NCBI RefSeq assembly: GCF_021018895.1
Contig: NC_079381.1
Span: forward strand, 10,297,501 to 10,361,500
Source: Seriola aureovittata
Lineage: Eukaryota > Chordata > Actinopteri > Carangiformes > Carangidae
Reading direction: 5' to 3'
Length of the DNA: 64,000 bases
In this document: in pieces, positions 22,234 through 32,524 of the stretch
Position numbering within the stretch: the stretch's first letter is position 1
Layout: each line of letters opens with the position of its first letter
Translations under genes and position numbers: made by a program
The notes under the pieces: generated by a model
What the model saw: the letters and a program-made list of their open reading frames with translations, nothing else
Told to the model about the DNA's origin: nothing
The model's database searches: none

Positions 22234-22379
22234 ACAAATAACCTAGTCCAGTTGTTTTCGATTTAAAAAACTCCTTTAGGAGAATTAAGGCAAAAAATAA
22301 CATAATGTCTCAGATGCACTTTTTATTCATTGCTTTTAACTTCAAAAGTCACAGTTGGGCATTGTACGACAAGTTCCAG

Positions 22380-22558
22380 CCGGGTTGCTGCACGTTTGTT
22401 TATTTACATGTGTTGTGAATTTTTTTATTTTTTTTATGTTTTTTGCAGCGCATGTGTTGTCAAATTGATGATGTTTTCTGAATTTGTAGTGCATGTGTGT
22501 ATTTGCATGTGTATTCTTAAGTTACAGTGTGTTGAGCTCTCAGGGCCTCCGTAGTACC
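22380..22558 (+). repeat. Repeat family B, copy
   Basis: It contains 'tttacatgtgttgtgaattt', T-rich spacers, 'gtgcatgtgtgtatttgcat' and ends with 'gttgagctctcagggcc' at 22531-22547. The last 55 bases align with 44955-45007 at high identity, including that identical 17-mer. No coding capacity. Confidence 0.5.
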
Positions 22559-22559
22559 A

Positions 22560-22645
22560 GGTTGTGAGCGAAATGTTTCAACAACTGCTGGATGTATTGC
22601 AATGAGATTTGGTATGCACATTTATGTAAGCTTTCCAGGGAAAAC
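22560..22645 (-). repeat. Teleost dispersed repeat family A, fragment 3 (inverted)
   Basis: The + strand 'aaatgtttcaacaactgctg' followed by 'atgtattgcaatgagatttg' and 'gtatgcacatttatg' is the complement of the family A module for 'catgaatgt...aaatttcat...caatccatcc...gttgttgagatattt'. Only one module remains. It directly abuts family B. Confidence 0.5.
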
Positions 22646-22892
22646 ATTACAACTGTACGTACAAGGTGGTTACATCAGCCACCATGTGACTTATTCATGA
22701 TGTCAAATGTGAAACATGCATTCACTTGCATGAAAAATGTCTGGGAACCCCCCATGACAAATTTGTTGTTTGTTTTTGATGTTTGTAGTGAAAAGAAGTA
22801 AATGCAATCCCTTCAGCAAACAGACATTAAAATGAACCTTTCTTCTGTTACTTTGTACATATGTTATAGCCTACATATAAAATAAATTGTTT

Positions 22893-23387
22893 TTGTGGCA
22901 AGTGCAAAAGTTTAAGCACCCTACTAAGTCAGGAACTACGTGCCAGCAGTTGACAAAGGTCTTAATTTTATCACATGCTGCTCCGTTTTTTTTCCCCAAA
23001 CAAACCTTTGGTGATTGTGACCAAAGAGTTCAGTTTTTAACTTCATCTGTCCACAGCACTTGTTTCTAAAATGACTCTGGCTCATCCAGATGTTGCTTTG
23101 CAGATTTCAGATATTGGCTTTTGTGATGAGGTCACAGGAAAGGTTTCCATCAGGTGACTCTTCCATGTTGACACTGTTTGTGCACCAGCACTGCACTGTG
23201 CCAGCTAATGGGAAGTTTTTGCTTTTCCTTTCTGCACTGTGCTTCGATAACCTCCGTTAACATCTGAGCAAAGGTTGCTTTTTAATCACTGTTTGGTGCA
23301 GGGGCTTTATTCACTTCTTTTCCCCTCAAAAATCTACAAATTATATAATTTGCCCACAGGTGCCCAAACTTTTGCATACAATTGAAG
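22893..23387 (-). mobile_element. Tc1/mariner deletion derivative with both terminal inverted repeats
   Basis: The inner part of the terminal repeats is visible: 22901-22920 (agtgcaaaagtttaagcacc) and the complement of 23359-23378 (tatgcaaaagtttgggcacc) match at 16 of 20 positions. Between them the minus strand encodes a broken transposase piece with NLQSNIWMSQSHFRNKC around 23055-23115. It corresponds to the region before the second catalytic Asp (usually in WTDE), which here reads CGQMK. About 490 bases remain of a roughly 1.5 kb class of element, and stops interrupt the frame. It is a dead, MITE-like copy. TA target duplications cannot be read with confidence because the outer ends have drifted. 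Confidence 0.65.
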
Positions 23388-23389
23388 GA

Positions 23390-24750
23390 AATATGTGAAG
23401 CACAAATTACATTAAACTCTTATAGAAAGTCAATCAAGTCAGTCTACTAACTAAAAGGCTGGAGAGTTTAACACACGTTTTGCTACAACTGACAGCAGAG
23501 TAACACATAATCTCCCTCAAAAAAGGCCCCCCTCTTACAGCTGACACATTTGATTAACTGCTAAAATGAATACAAGACACCTGGAGTTACTGAGGATGCT
23601 GGTGAGAGCTCAGACACACGTACCTCAGTACCTCACATACCTTCTTCATGGCATAATCAAATAAACAGATAAATCAAATAACATGGACATTAAGGAGAAT
23701 TCTGGCAGCTGTGTCTTGACATTTTCATTGTCCTTTCATGCTCCATTTAAGTTACACTATGGCTCATAGCTTGAATCTTCCCTCTATACTGTATATTCTA
23801 ACCTGTTGGTTCAGAAAATTGTTAAAATGGTCATTAATAAAAATATAAATGTAGAGATTGGTTTAAGTTAAAAAAATATTGAAAAATATATATTTCAAGT
23901 CTTTATTAAATTAAGTGAAAATGGTTTGAATGACTGTTAATTAGACTTTTTTGAAGGTGAAAAAGAAGGGTTAGGGTCTTTGTGCATTTATTTTTTGACT
24001 TGCTAATTCAATGGAAAATTTATAAGACCATTTAAAGGACAAAAGCACAGCAAGGTTCAAATTTGAATAGACTTATTTTCTGCCAAGGGTGGCAAGTTCC
24101 TCATGCTATTTCCTCAAATCTTACTATTAAAACCTAGCCAGAACTACTTAGGGTAACAACAAGCTCTCATGCTATTCCACCACATGTCCAAGCACTGTCA
24201 GTGCCACTACCCTTTTCCTGTGAGAGAAATTAAGCTGCAGAGCACACTCAGTTCTCCTAAAGCAGAGTCTAGCAGGCTTGTGCACTCTAAGTAAACCAAA
24301 CACTAATTTTCTATTGCAACAATCTTCCTTTAGCCAGTGTCTCACGCAATAGAATAAAACTACACAAGAGTTGAGGATAGCAGCTGATGGTTGTTCTCTG
24401 CTAAAGTCAAACCTAGCGAGGATAATAAGAATTCATACAAAAGAAAATTCATCCTTCATCCTAACATGATTATTTAATTTATTCAAATCAGTTTAAATTT
24501 AACATGACCTTAGGATACCACATCTGAATAAATAAAAAAAGTGTAGCAACCAACACTTTATTCTCTTTAACCAGAAATGTCAGGAAAATGGTAAGAAAGA
24601 GAAAAAACAATTAGTTTTGCAAGGAGTTGCTCACACTCCTTGCACAAGTCCACTCTGCTGAGGATGACAAATGATCTGTTCTTGTCTTCAGATTCAGGGC
24701 ATTAGATTATTCTTTTAGATCTCTCTCCATTCTGTTGTTGGCATTCAAGG
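23390..24750. other. AT-rich non-coding DNA, nothing recognised
   Basis: Unique-looking sequence with no exon-like frame and no clear element. Confidence 0.55.
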
Positions 24751-24754
24751 ACAG

Positions 24755-25297
24755 GCTTTTGCTTTCTACCTCCAGGACTGATTAGCCTCTGTTAGAAGTG
24801 ATAATTTGTTCTCTTCCTCTGCACCCATCTCTGGTGGAATACCACAAGGCTCCATATTAGGCCCCTTTTTACTTTCCACATATATGCTTGCTTTGGGGTC
24901 TAATATCCCCTACATTTTTACACTGATAAAATATCAGAAACAAATGCACTCAGTTATCAGCACTGGCTTTTTCCTTCTTGTTATCGTTCACTTGCAAAAT
25001 TAAAATCATTTGTCCCTTAAAGGTTCTGTAAACAATTGTCATTGTATTTGTAATTGAAGACATGTCTGACCACATACTGGGTTTTATTTGTTGTGTATGC
25101 AGTCCTGTTTGTGTTTTGATTCTATCCAGAAATTCTGTATTTTTATTGATTTACTCTTTACTCTTTACTTTTTGTCTGCGTTTTAATTTATCATTCCTGT
25201 GTTGAAATCACCATTCAAATAATCCTATAATTTTATCTCTCTGTAAAGCAACGTTTGTTGTTTTTAAATGTGTTTTACAATTAAATTAACTTGATTA
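24755..25297 (+). mobile_element. L2-like LINE, 3' fragment with RT motif
   Basis: From about 24755 the + strand reads SYLQD-like residues, then SSSAPISGGIPQGSILGP and a TYMLALG segment. This is the reverse transcriptase motif 4 region (GVPQGSxLGP...YMLPLG) of L2/CR1-type LINEs. Just after this, a frame change is needed to read the YADD-like box (LHFYTDKIS), whose catalytic Asp pair is not intact. Most of the remaining RT is deleted. The 3' tail is recognisable: 'ctctgtaaagcaacgtttgt', 'ttttaaatgtgttttacaat' and 'taaattaacttgattac' match the usual L2 ending (tgtaaagcactttg...aagtgctatataaataaa) in decayed form. Dead copy. Confidence 0.65.
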
Positions 25298-27640
25298 CAA
25301 ACATTACTCCAGAAATACAATACAACAAAACACTCAAGCAATCAAGATTATAAAATAACATAAATGGGTCCAAAATCTTCATCCTTGTAGAGTAAAGGAT
25401 GGCAGGCCATTGATTCAGTATAACCTGAAACATGTTGAATGTAATCCACTGATCATTAAGAAGAGTGTCTCGATCAACTGTGTGTGAGGGCACTTGGAGG
25501 ACTGATAAATTGTCAATTATGTTAGGTCAACAAAGTGGTAACAACATTTAATTAACACTGCAACAAGCAGTGGAGACCAACACAGCACAGCAGTTTTACT
25601 TTAATGTTAGAAATCCTTTCTGTGCTTTCTGACAGAGGTAAATAATCAGCACTACACTGATTAGTTTTTTACTGTATCTAATACACAATGAATATGTGCC
25701 TTTATCATTGTCACGATTTCTGATTCTAATAAAACTGAAATTACAGCACAAAAACCTCTGATAGACCAATGTGTGTCAACTGTGGAACACAGTCTATGTT
25801 GAATACAGTCATCTTTTATTTTTTACTAGTGCTTCAAATAATTATAAGTCACGCTGTTATTAGTTGTTGGCCTTGAGGCTCTTCTCATGTGTAAAAGTAT
25901 AATTGCTTTCTTTAGTGTCTCACTGTCGTCATATACATGCTCAGATGGAGGCCTCTTGACAAAATGCATCAGCAGATGTTCCAGTCTATTGGCTGTTAAT
26001 GAAATCACTAAAAATAATCAAGACATGAGGTGACTGTTTCACTTTATTTTATTGCCATTGGAGTGCTGCCTGATGTACACTACAGCAATACCAAAAATAT
26101 TATTATCATATGTTTTAGTATACTGCTGGGTGAAACTTACCAATGTTGTTCTCATGGATTAATAACTCCTTAGGCAAGGTCACAGTAATGTCATATTAAT
26201 TATGAAACATACAGTACTTACTTATTCATTGGTAATTAGTAGAAAACCCCTAAAGAATATGGAAATAGGACACATACACATCATTATACATACAGTATTC
26301 TTTCATGCCATTCTTTAGCAATTGACCGTGGCCCCAAGGATGATTGCTATTCAGAAGGGATGACTCACACCACAGCACATGTTCTATACAGGATGAAGGT
26401 TGCTGTGCTGAACACTTATACTGCAGTTTGGTTATCTCAATTAAAATATTCATTATTATCATATCTACAATCTATGTTCAGTGAAAAAAAATGGAAAATA
26501 GGAAAATATTGTTTGTTATTTTTGTAAATTTCTGTTCCCTGAAAAATAATCTACAAACTTAGATAATACTATATACTTACACATCTACATAGATTTCACA
26601 TTTCTTAAATGTTCTCTCCTATTAGTGTTTTTGAAATTCGCAGCATCATAGTGTCTTGATGTTGCTCCTTCAGAGAACCTATAATATCACGACTAGGATC
26701 GGTCAATCCATTAAGCTGCTAATAGAGTCTGAGCAGCTTTCTAATCACTTGATTAACAGGGCTCAGGGAATAGATGGAAATAAACTCAAAGCCCCATCGA
26801 CAAAACATCAACAACTACACACTCTTTTTGATTTCATCGTGCCTTTTTCTCCATCTTTCATTTATCTGCTGTAAATTTTCCCTCTTGTATTTTTAGATTC
26901 TTATAAGGTTTTTTTTTTTCTCCTCCTCTGTTGTGTTCACATGGTTTATGTTTTGTGTGCACATGTGTGTGCGTTACTATAAGGATGAACAAGCATACAG
27001 CCAAATGTGCATGTCTTTGCATATGAGACTATATTTACGTGTCTCTGTTGTGACCCCCTACCTTGGGGTTTATCATGTTCTGTGCAGAAATTGTACTGGG
27101 AGTGTCAAAACTGGTACATGGAGATGGAAGATGACTCAGGAGACAGTTCAGTATTAGATCAAAAGACTTTACTCAGGAAAAAGGGTTTGATTCACAAAAG
27201 CAGTCAATAAGGCAAAAAAGATTTAGAAGTATAAGATTAGTTTTCCTGAACATGTAGGCACATTGATAGAAAAATGGATATCTACTGGCGTGTTGTTAAT
27301 TTCAGTGTTTAACACTGCTTTATCAAATCAGTGCAACCTCAAGTAATTGCATGTGGTTTTGTAAAGCCTACACTGACATTATTCAACATTGCTGCCACCA
27401 CTTCCAAGTATTGTGGAGGCCTTAATTAAATTACAGCCACACTTACTGGATAATTAATCCAGTATATCAGCTACTCACACCCTATTCTCTTTTCATCACA
27501 AAGTTTTGTTTGATGCGACAAATGATTATCTCTTACTTCAAACTGCAACCTATATTTTCAAATGTTTTATCACAGTTCCCAGAGACTAAAGTAAAAAGCT
27601 TCAGTTTTTTTTTTAAGATTTATTAACTGAGATTTTAGTG
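25298..27640. other. AT-rich non-coding DNA
   Basis: Mostly unique-looking sequence. A 60-codon minus-strand frame at 25826-26008 is listed separately as a weak exon candidate. A T run lies at 26910-26920. Confidence 0.5.
25826..26016 (-). other. Weak candidate terminal exon, unrecognised
   Basis: The minus strand reads 'gtcttgattatttttag' and then an open frame of about 60 codons to a tag stop at 25826. The product has mixed composition (for example NRLEHLLMHFVKRPP and ETLKKAIILLHMRRASRP) and lacks the low complexity of most chance frames here. An AG acceptor preceded by T-rich sequence lies at its upstream side. I do not recognise the protein, I see no partner exon, and no clear aataaa follows within about 200 bases. 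A chance frame in AT-rich DNA or a relic of a processed gene are equally possible. Confidence 0.15.
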
Positions 27641-27644
27641 AGGC

Positions 27645-27735
27645 AGCGACTAAGGCCATGTCCACTGTTATGTGAATTTGAAAGTGCTTTTCATGTGTTG
27701 TTAAAAGCTTCCAGTCCACACTTGTATAATGTATA
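27645..27735. repeat. Possible fragment of a dispersed repeat
   Basis: 'ctaaggccatgtccactgtt' followed by 'aatttgaaagtgcttttcat' and 'tccagtccacacttg' resembles a dispersed element whose copies start aggccatgtccacac and contain gtttt/aaaac runs. Short and decayed; recall only. Confidence 0.25.
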
Positions 27736-28318
27736 AAACAGTGGTCTGATAGAGGGCCATAAATGCTACCTATCAACAAAGACCAGTCACTTCTGGTCTA
27801 TTAGTGTTGAAACCCTTAATCAAAATAGCTTTTATTTTTACATCTGTCAGAAGGAGCTATGCTGACATATTAAATAAAATATATTCCGTTTTGTAGCTTT
27901 CCTCAGAAACAAGGCAGTTGCTGTATAATTTCAGGGATATGATGTATAAGCAAAGCAAAAAAAACCAAAACATAATGTACACAGATGAATGACTGGATGG
28001 GATTATAAAATAAAAGGTTTTCGCGCTTGGAAGTCGCAGACTGAAAAACCTCATGTCAAAGGAAGCGGTATAATGAGAGGTAGCATTATAATGCAAAAAA
28101 AAAGAAGTAAATGAGCTGTTAAAAGAAAATCATCATTTTCTTTTATGTGAGTGGTCTTTGTACTGTCCAATCCAGACTGAAATTGCTCAAAAACGTTGCT
28201 TTGATTTATGAAATCCAGACGTATTAGCAATTCTTTATATAAATCAGTTAAGACACCAAGCTACGAGTTATTTTTATCCAACTGGTGACAAATACTCTGC
28301 ATTTAAAGCTATTACAGT
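27736..28318. other. AT-rich non-coding DNA, nothing recognised
   Basis: No gene or element seen. Confidence 0.5.
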
Positions 28319-28321
28319 GGC

Positions 28322-28650
28322 ATGAAAGCTCAGTCATCCATTCTCTACGTGCACATATTCTGTGCAGGGTTGCAAGCGTTTGGAGCCTATCCCAGCACAC
28401 GTTGGGCAATAGGCAGTGTACACCCCAGCTGCCAGTCTAACACAATCCCCCGTCACTCCTACAGGCATGTTAGAGATTCCAGTTCATCCAACCTGCACTT
28501 GACTACGGAGGAACCGAACCAGCTGGACGAAAGTGACACCAACACGAGGAGAACATGCAAATTCAAAACCCAGACGGTAATTGTGTTCCAGCCCAAGAAC
28601 ATCTTGCTGTGAGGTGTCAGTGTTAACCGCTGAGCCAACACGCCAGCAGC
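28322..28650 (+). repeat. Abundant teleost LINE-tail repeat
   Basis: Block order: 'cagtcatccattctctacg', 'ttctgtgcagggttgcaagc', 'tggagcctatcccagcacac', 'gggcaataggcagtgtacac', 'cagctgccagtctaacacaa', 'aacctgcacttgactac', 'gaggagaacatgcaaattca', 'aagaacatcttgctgtgagg' and 'ttaaccgctgagccaacacg'. This is the very common fish repeat whose intact form runs catccatt...tatcccagctg...gccagtctatcacag...gaacatgcaaactcc...cttgctgtgaggc...ccactgcgccacc. I believe it is the 3' part of a LINE family, but the class is from memory. Internal pieces are deleted. The 96-codon frame over it is not a protein. Confidence 0.7.
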
Positions 28651-29620
28651 AATGTGTACTATCGTGACACTGCAGTCTGGATCATCATTAAGAAAAGCAG
28701 AGCCTTCGCTGGTATCCTGCTGGTGTTGGCTACTTAACTGTAAATTAGACTCAAAGGATCTGGGATCTTCAGCCATTAAAGCAAGAGTTTCAGAACACCC
28801 ACTTCCAAGTCATGTCATGCAAATTCAGTTGGATCATGTTCAGAGTTGGTTTTAGGTAGGTAATAAGGGCTTATTAATTCTAAATATGTGCATCTTGATA
28901 TTCAAACTTCAGAACTACCTGAGGACTTGCAAATGCAGTGTATCAAGGCCCAACAAACATTATGTATGCTATTCCATCATCTTGAAATATTTGCAAAACC
29001 TTGAATATTTTGAAGTTTTAAATCACTTTTCTTTTTATATTTTGTGTTAATAGTGTCTTCAGTTTTCCTGTGTAAGTTGCAACTGGCTGCAGTATACTAA
29101 AATAATACGTTAAAATAGAATCTTATGGCTGTCTGTGCCACAGAACAAGTACACATGATTCACAAGCCCGGTAAAAAATAATCCATCTGTGTGTTGGCAC
29201 AAAAACAGTTTTCAGATTTCAGGCTTGTCAAAGAAGAGTCCAACCCAGATGTTTTCAAACCGTCTTTTTTGCTTTCTGCATGCAGGCCTTCACTTTCGTG
29301 TGCCACTCAAGTCCATACCAAACAGTGTAAAATATCTCAATATGTTCTCACTCCCAGCTCCTCACATACGGAGGCTTGGCCAAGGGACCCTTTACCGCTT
29401 TGCTGTCATTTTTCATCATACAGAGGCAAGGTATTTTTTGAATGAATTAAGAGTCCTGTCTGTGGTTAGGATTGATTGCGGAGTGGTTAATTACAGAAAA
29501 AGTTCACTGTGATTTCAAAACCGTAATGATGTCTGGCCCCTTATACGTCAGCAGACAACGGAGCTGAGGTCTGCCTGATTCATGCATCAACTCAGAACAT
29601 TGGAAGTCTGTCTGATGACG
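28651..29620. other. Non-coding DNA, nothing recognised
   Basis: Open frames of 84-107 codons near 29190-29512 overlap in two frames and show no domain. Confidence 0.5.
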
Positions 29621-29627
29621 CTAAAGG

Positions 29628-29704
29628 GGTTCACGGTACCCTCAAAAAGTGACGCCAAGAGGTCCTGACCAAGCGTCGTATATGTGACGACTTGAGGGTG
29701 AACC
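29628..29704. repeat. Short fold-back (inverted repeat)
   Basis: GGTTCAC (29628-29634), a 4-base insertion ggta, then CCTCAA (29640-29645) face TTGAGGGTGAACC (29692-29704), which is the complement of ggttcaccctcaa. Between them lie two near-complementary gtgacg/cgtcgt segments. It may be the core of a larger non-autonomous element spanning about 29540-29860, but no outer boundary is clear. Confidence 0.5.
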
Positions 29705-31225
29705 TGACCTCAAAATTCCACCACTGCATCCTCTGCAGACAGTCTCTGTCAGAAGCACAGTAACTAATAGCAGATAAATTCAGCCGCTCGACAGCCAGCC
29801 TCGCTCCCGTGCCCATACTTTTGGTATCCTGGCTCTACCATGTGAGCTAAACCCTCCATTATGCTGTAGGAATTCTCAGCGGCTCACAGTGTATGCAGTT
29901 GTATCTTGTAATGGCACATTGTGGCATCTTAAATGGAAGGCATGTACTCAGGCTTAGATTGCGAGTTTGCAGCAGTTAATGAAGCAACCGCCATTAAAGC
30001 TACTGAACATTTAACAGCCAGATTAAAACACTGCCGAGTCAACACAACAAGAGTGGACAGGTACAAATTGGCCTGGAGTTTTAAATGCCATTGGAAAGAG
30101 TTTTGTGCTCACACACACATTTTGTCAACAGTGCATAAAAAAAGACTCCATTCAGGCTGTGATTCTAAAGATGTGCGGGTATTACTTGTGTATCAGAATA
30201 TAGTTGCACTTCTGCCTTTTTCAACCTTTGTATAATTGCATCAAGCATGAAACTGTTTCTTTAGATTTTTCCTTCTTTTCTGTGCAATATGCTGCTCTGT
30301 TTTAACTTTTTGCTGGCAATAAGACAGAAGTAGAGAAAACCCATCAAATAGCTTTGCCTGAGACACATTATGTGGTGTCCGGCAGTGGAGGTGAGATATT
30401 GCATCTGAGCTCGCATCTGTCCTGAGACATAATCAGTGATAGATCCACAACCAGGACCGGTGACAGATGGTCAAAAACGTGCACAAATGCACATGAACAC
30501 ACACCTGTTTTTTCTTTTCTTTTTTTTCTTTTGCCATTCTCCGCTTACCCACAGATGTTTTCAACTCCTGCAAACACAGAGCGCACGAACAGCACAGAAC
30601 AAAAAAGGAGATGACTCAAAGAGTTCTAGGAAAGTAGCTTGCTCATTAAGAGACATCCTTCTCATCAACCGTTGTGTTTACTGATGCTGGCATCAACCAC
30701 TTCACCAAAGGCTATGGTAAACACAAACAAGTGGGCAGTTGGCAGCAGCGCAGTCTAATTTAAGAGAAAGCAGTAGAGAGCTTTCTCCGCTGCAGGGCAG
30801 AGCTCTCTTTAAACTTTTCTGGATATCACAAAGTCAGTAATTATAAGTGTCCCTGAAACTTGCGAAAAGCTGTTAGTTATTTCAATCCAGATGGTCGAAT
30901 TGCTTTGATGACGCGCTGTGGGTGACAACAGTATTTAATAAGACTACTACTACTGTATGACTGCTGGTGGGAGTTAAGATGTTCTTTTCTTGTGTGTCAG
31001 GGTGTCGCAGATCCTATGTGTATACGCTCTGTAGCTTTATCAGAAGAACAGTGTACAACATTGGGCAGTTTTTGTTTTCTCTAGAGAGAGTTGAAGAAAG
31101 GCGTAGTTATCTTTACTTTCCAGTGATGATGAACAAGTGTTCACAGTGCAGTTTGTAATATAGCCAAAAAGATTATAATGCTTTCTTAGCTCACCGAAAA
31201 TATCTAAGCAAACACATTTCTAGTG
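29705..31225. other. Non-coding DNA, nothing recognised
   Basis: A 100-codon + frame (29933-30235) and smaller ones show no domain. A T-rich segment lies at 30508-30530. Confidence 0.5.
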
Positions 31226-32061
31226 CAAACATTCATACATCTAATTTTGCGACGATGGTGAAGGTGACACCCCGAGTTTTTGTTTCCCCAAGGTTGTGTT
31301 TTATCCCCGATTCTCTTCTCGGTTTAGACAAACAACATCCCCTGCAGCACTGAAGGAATGACACTTTTAAAGTGTGAGGATGACATGGCCCTAGTGGCCC
31401 ATCTGACTGGCACCGATGTGCTGTCTGATTACCATTAGGCTGTAAACAAACCCGGTCCACACATTGCAGGAAAACTCTCTTGAGCTCAGCACCATCAAGA
31501 CCAAGGAGCTGTGCTGTGGGAGCAGAGACAAACCAGACTCACAACAGCCACATCGGTGTCAAAGGCCAGCTAGTAGAACAAGAACAATCATTTTGGGACG
31601 GAGATAGACCTTCCCTGTTCGCCCTGTCCTTTTCCCAGCACACCAACTAAACTGAGAGACAAGAAAAGACCAGCAGCGCCTCCACCTGCTGAGGAAGCTG
31701 CTGACTTTTAATGTCACCAAGGACGCCTTAACTCTGCTTTACAGGACACTAATTGATTCTATACCCACCTTCAATATTTCAGCCTGGTACAACCCCCACA
31801 CCACTAAACATAAAACAAAAGTCTCCCGCACAACTAATCAGGCCAGCAAAATAATTGGTTTACCCCAGACTCCCCTATCTGAACTGTACAGTTGGCCTGT
31901 AATCAGGAAAGCGTCTCTACAGCACGATGCTACAAAATCTTACTGGCCTGGAAAATAACCATCTGCAAAAAATCGTATATTTCCTCCGCGATCATCACCC
32001 TGAAGAGATTAAAAATAGGCCTGTTAAACCCTGTTCTTGTCAGTAATAACAGTTTTTTCTA

Positions 32062-32104
32062 TGTATATGTGTGTGTGTGTGTGTGATTGTGCATGTGTGT
32101 GTGT
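32062..32104. repeat. Interrupted (TG)n inside the LINE 3' UTR
   Basis: Two tg tracts separated by attgtgca, part of the non-LTR element's 3' region. Confidence 0.8.
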
Positions 32105-32159
32105 TAAATTTGCATTATTTCTTTATTGTTAAGCCTTGTCAAAGAAAAAATTCTGTTAT

Positions 32160-32203
32160 TTTGACAATAAAGTTGTTATTCTCATTCTTATTCTTATTCT
32201 TTG
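32160..32203. repeat. (ATTCTT)n-like LINE terminal repeat
   Basis: After 'gacaataaagttg' come four imperfect units ttattct/cattctt. Such short 3'-terminal tandem repeats are typical for non-LTR elements that end without a poly(A). Confidence 0.7.
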
Positions 32204-32524
32204 TGGCGTGGCTGATAGAAGACATGCACAAAGACAAATAAAATATGACAACAAAAAGATCTGGTACACCTGCATTTCAGAGATGCTCGAGACTAGGACT
32301 TGTTGAGTTTTTTCTACTTCTTGGATCATGGCTGCACTGCAAGCCAAGTAGCGCCAAACTACTTTTTTTTATCCCCCTTTTATGTTGTTCAAATAAGAAA
32401 TCTCATTCTGATGATCGCCCAACAATTATATTACCACAGATGGGGGACTGGACAAAGAATAATCATTAAATAAAGACTTTGTCTTTGTTACTCAAATGTC
32501 TGTTTATGTGGCAGATTGGTTGGG

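Larger units (their letters stand above)
21300..22272 (+). mobile_element. Penelope-like retroelement (PLE), 5'-truncated copy
   Basis: The element keeps the very end of the reverse transcriptase, the linker, the GIY-YIG endonuclease and about 260 bases of 3' region. The 3' region contains an 11-bp perfect inverted repeat (22037-22066), a hammerhead-ribozyme-like fold (22172-22233) and an end reading 'agtccagttgttttcgattt' followed by a short A run, which I recall from fish PLE 3' ends. The 5' side stops at a ct microsatellite, so most of the reverse transcriptase is gone and the copy cannot move by itself. It is the best-preserved mobile element in the window. Confidence 0.85.
31230..32205 (+). 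mobile_element. Non-LTR retrotransposon, RT C-terminal part and 3' end (pseudogene)
   Basis: With frame changes the + strand reads FPQGCVLSPILFSVYTNNIP near 31290-31345 and a CEDDMALVAHL segment near 31375-31405, which are the RT box with PQGxxLSPxLF and the FADD-like catalytic box. ELSTIKTKEL follows near 31476-31512, matching the NxxKTKEL box. Then LLRKLLTFNVTKDALTLLYR lies near 31690-31750 and ISAWYNPHTTKHKTKVSRTT near 31778-31838, the thumb region. The final part is a 3' UTR with a tg tract and an end reading 'gacaataaagttgttattct' that passes into imperfect attctt repeats, as is usual for LINE 3' ends. Stops and frameshifts make it inactive. The clade is not certain (L2, Rex1 or RTE-type). 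Confidence 0.7.

Noticed and set aside
28322..28612. 96-codon frame as a protein
   Set aside because: It lies wholly in an abundant fish repeat.
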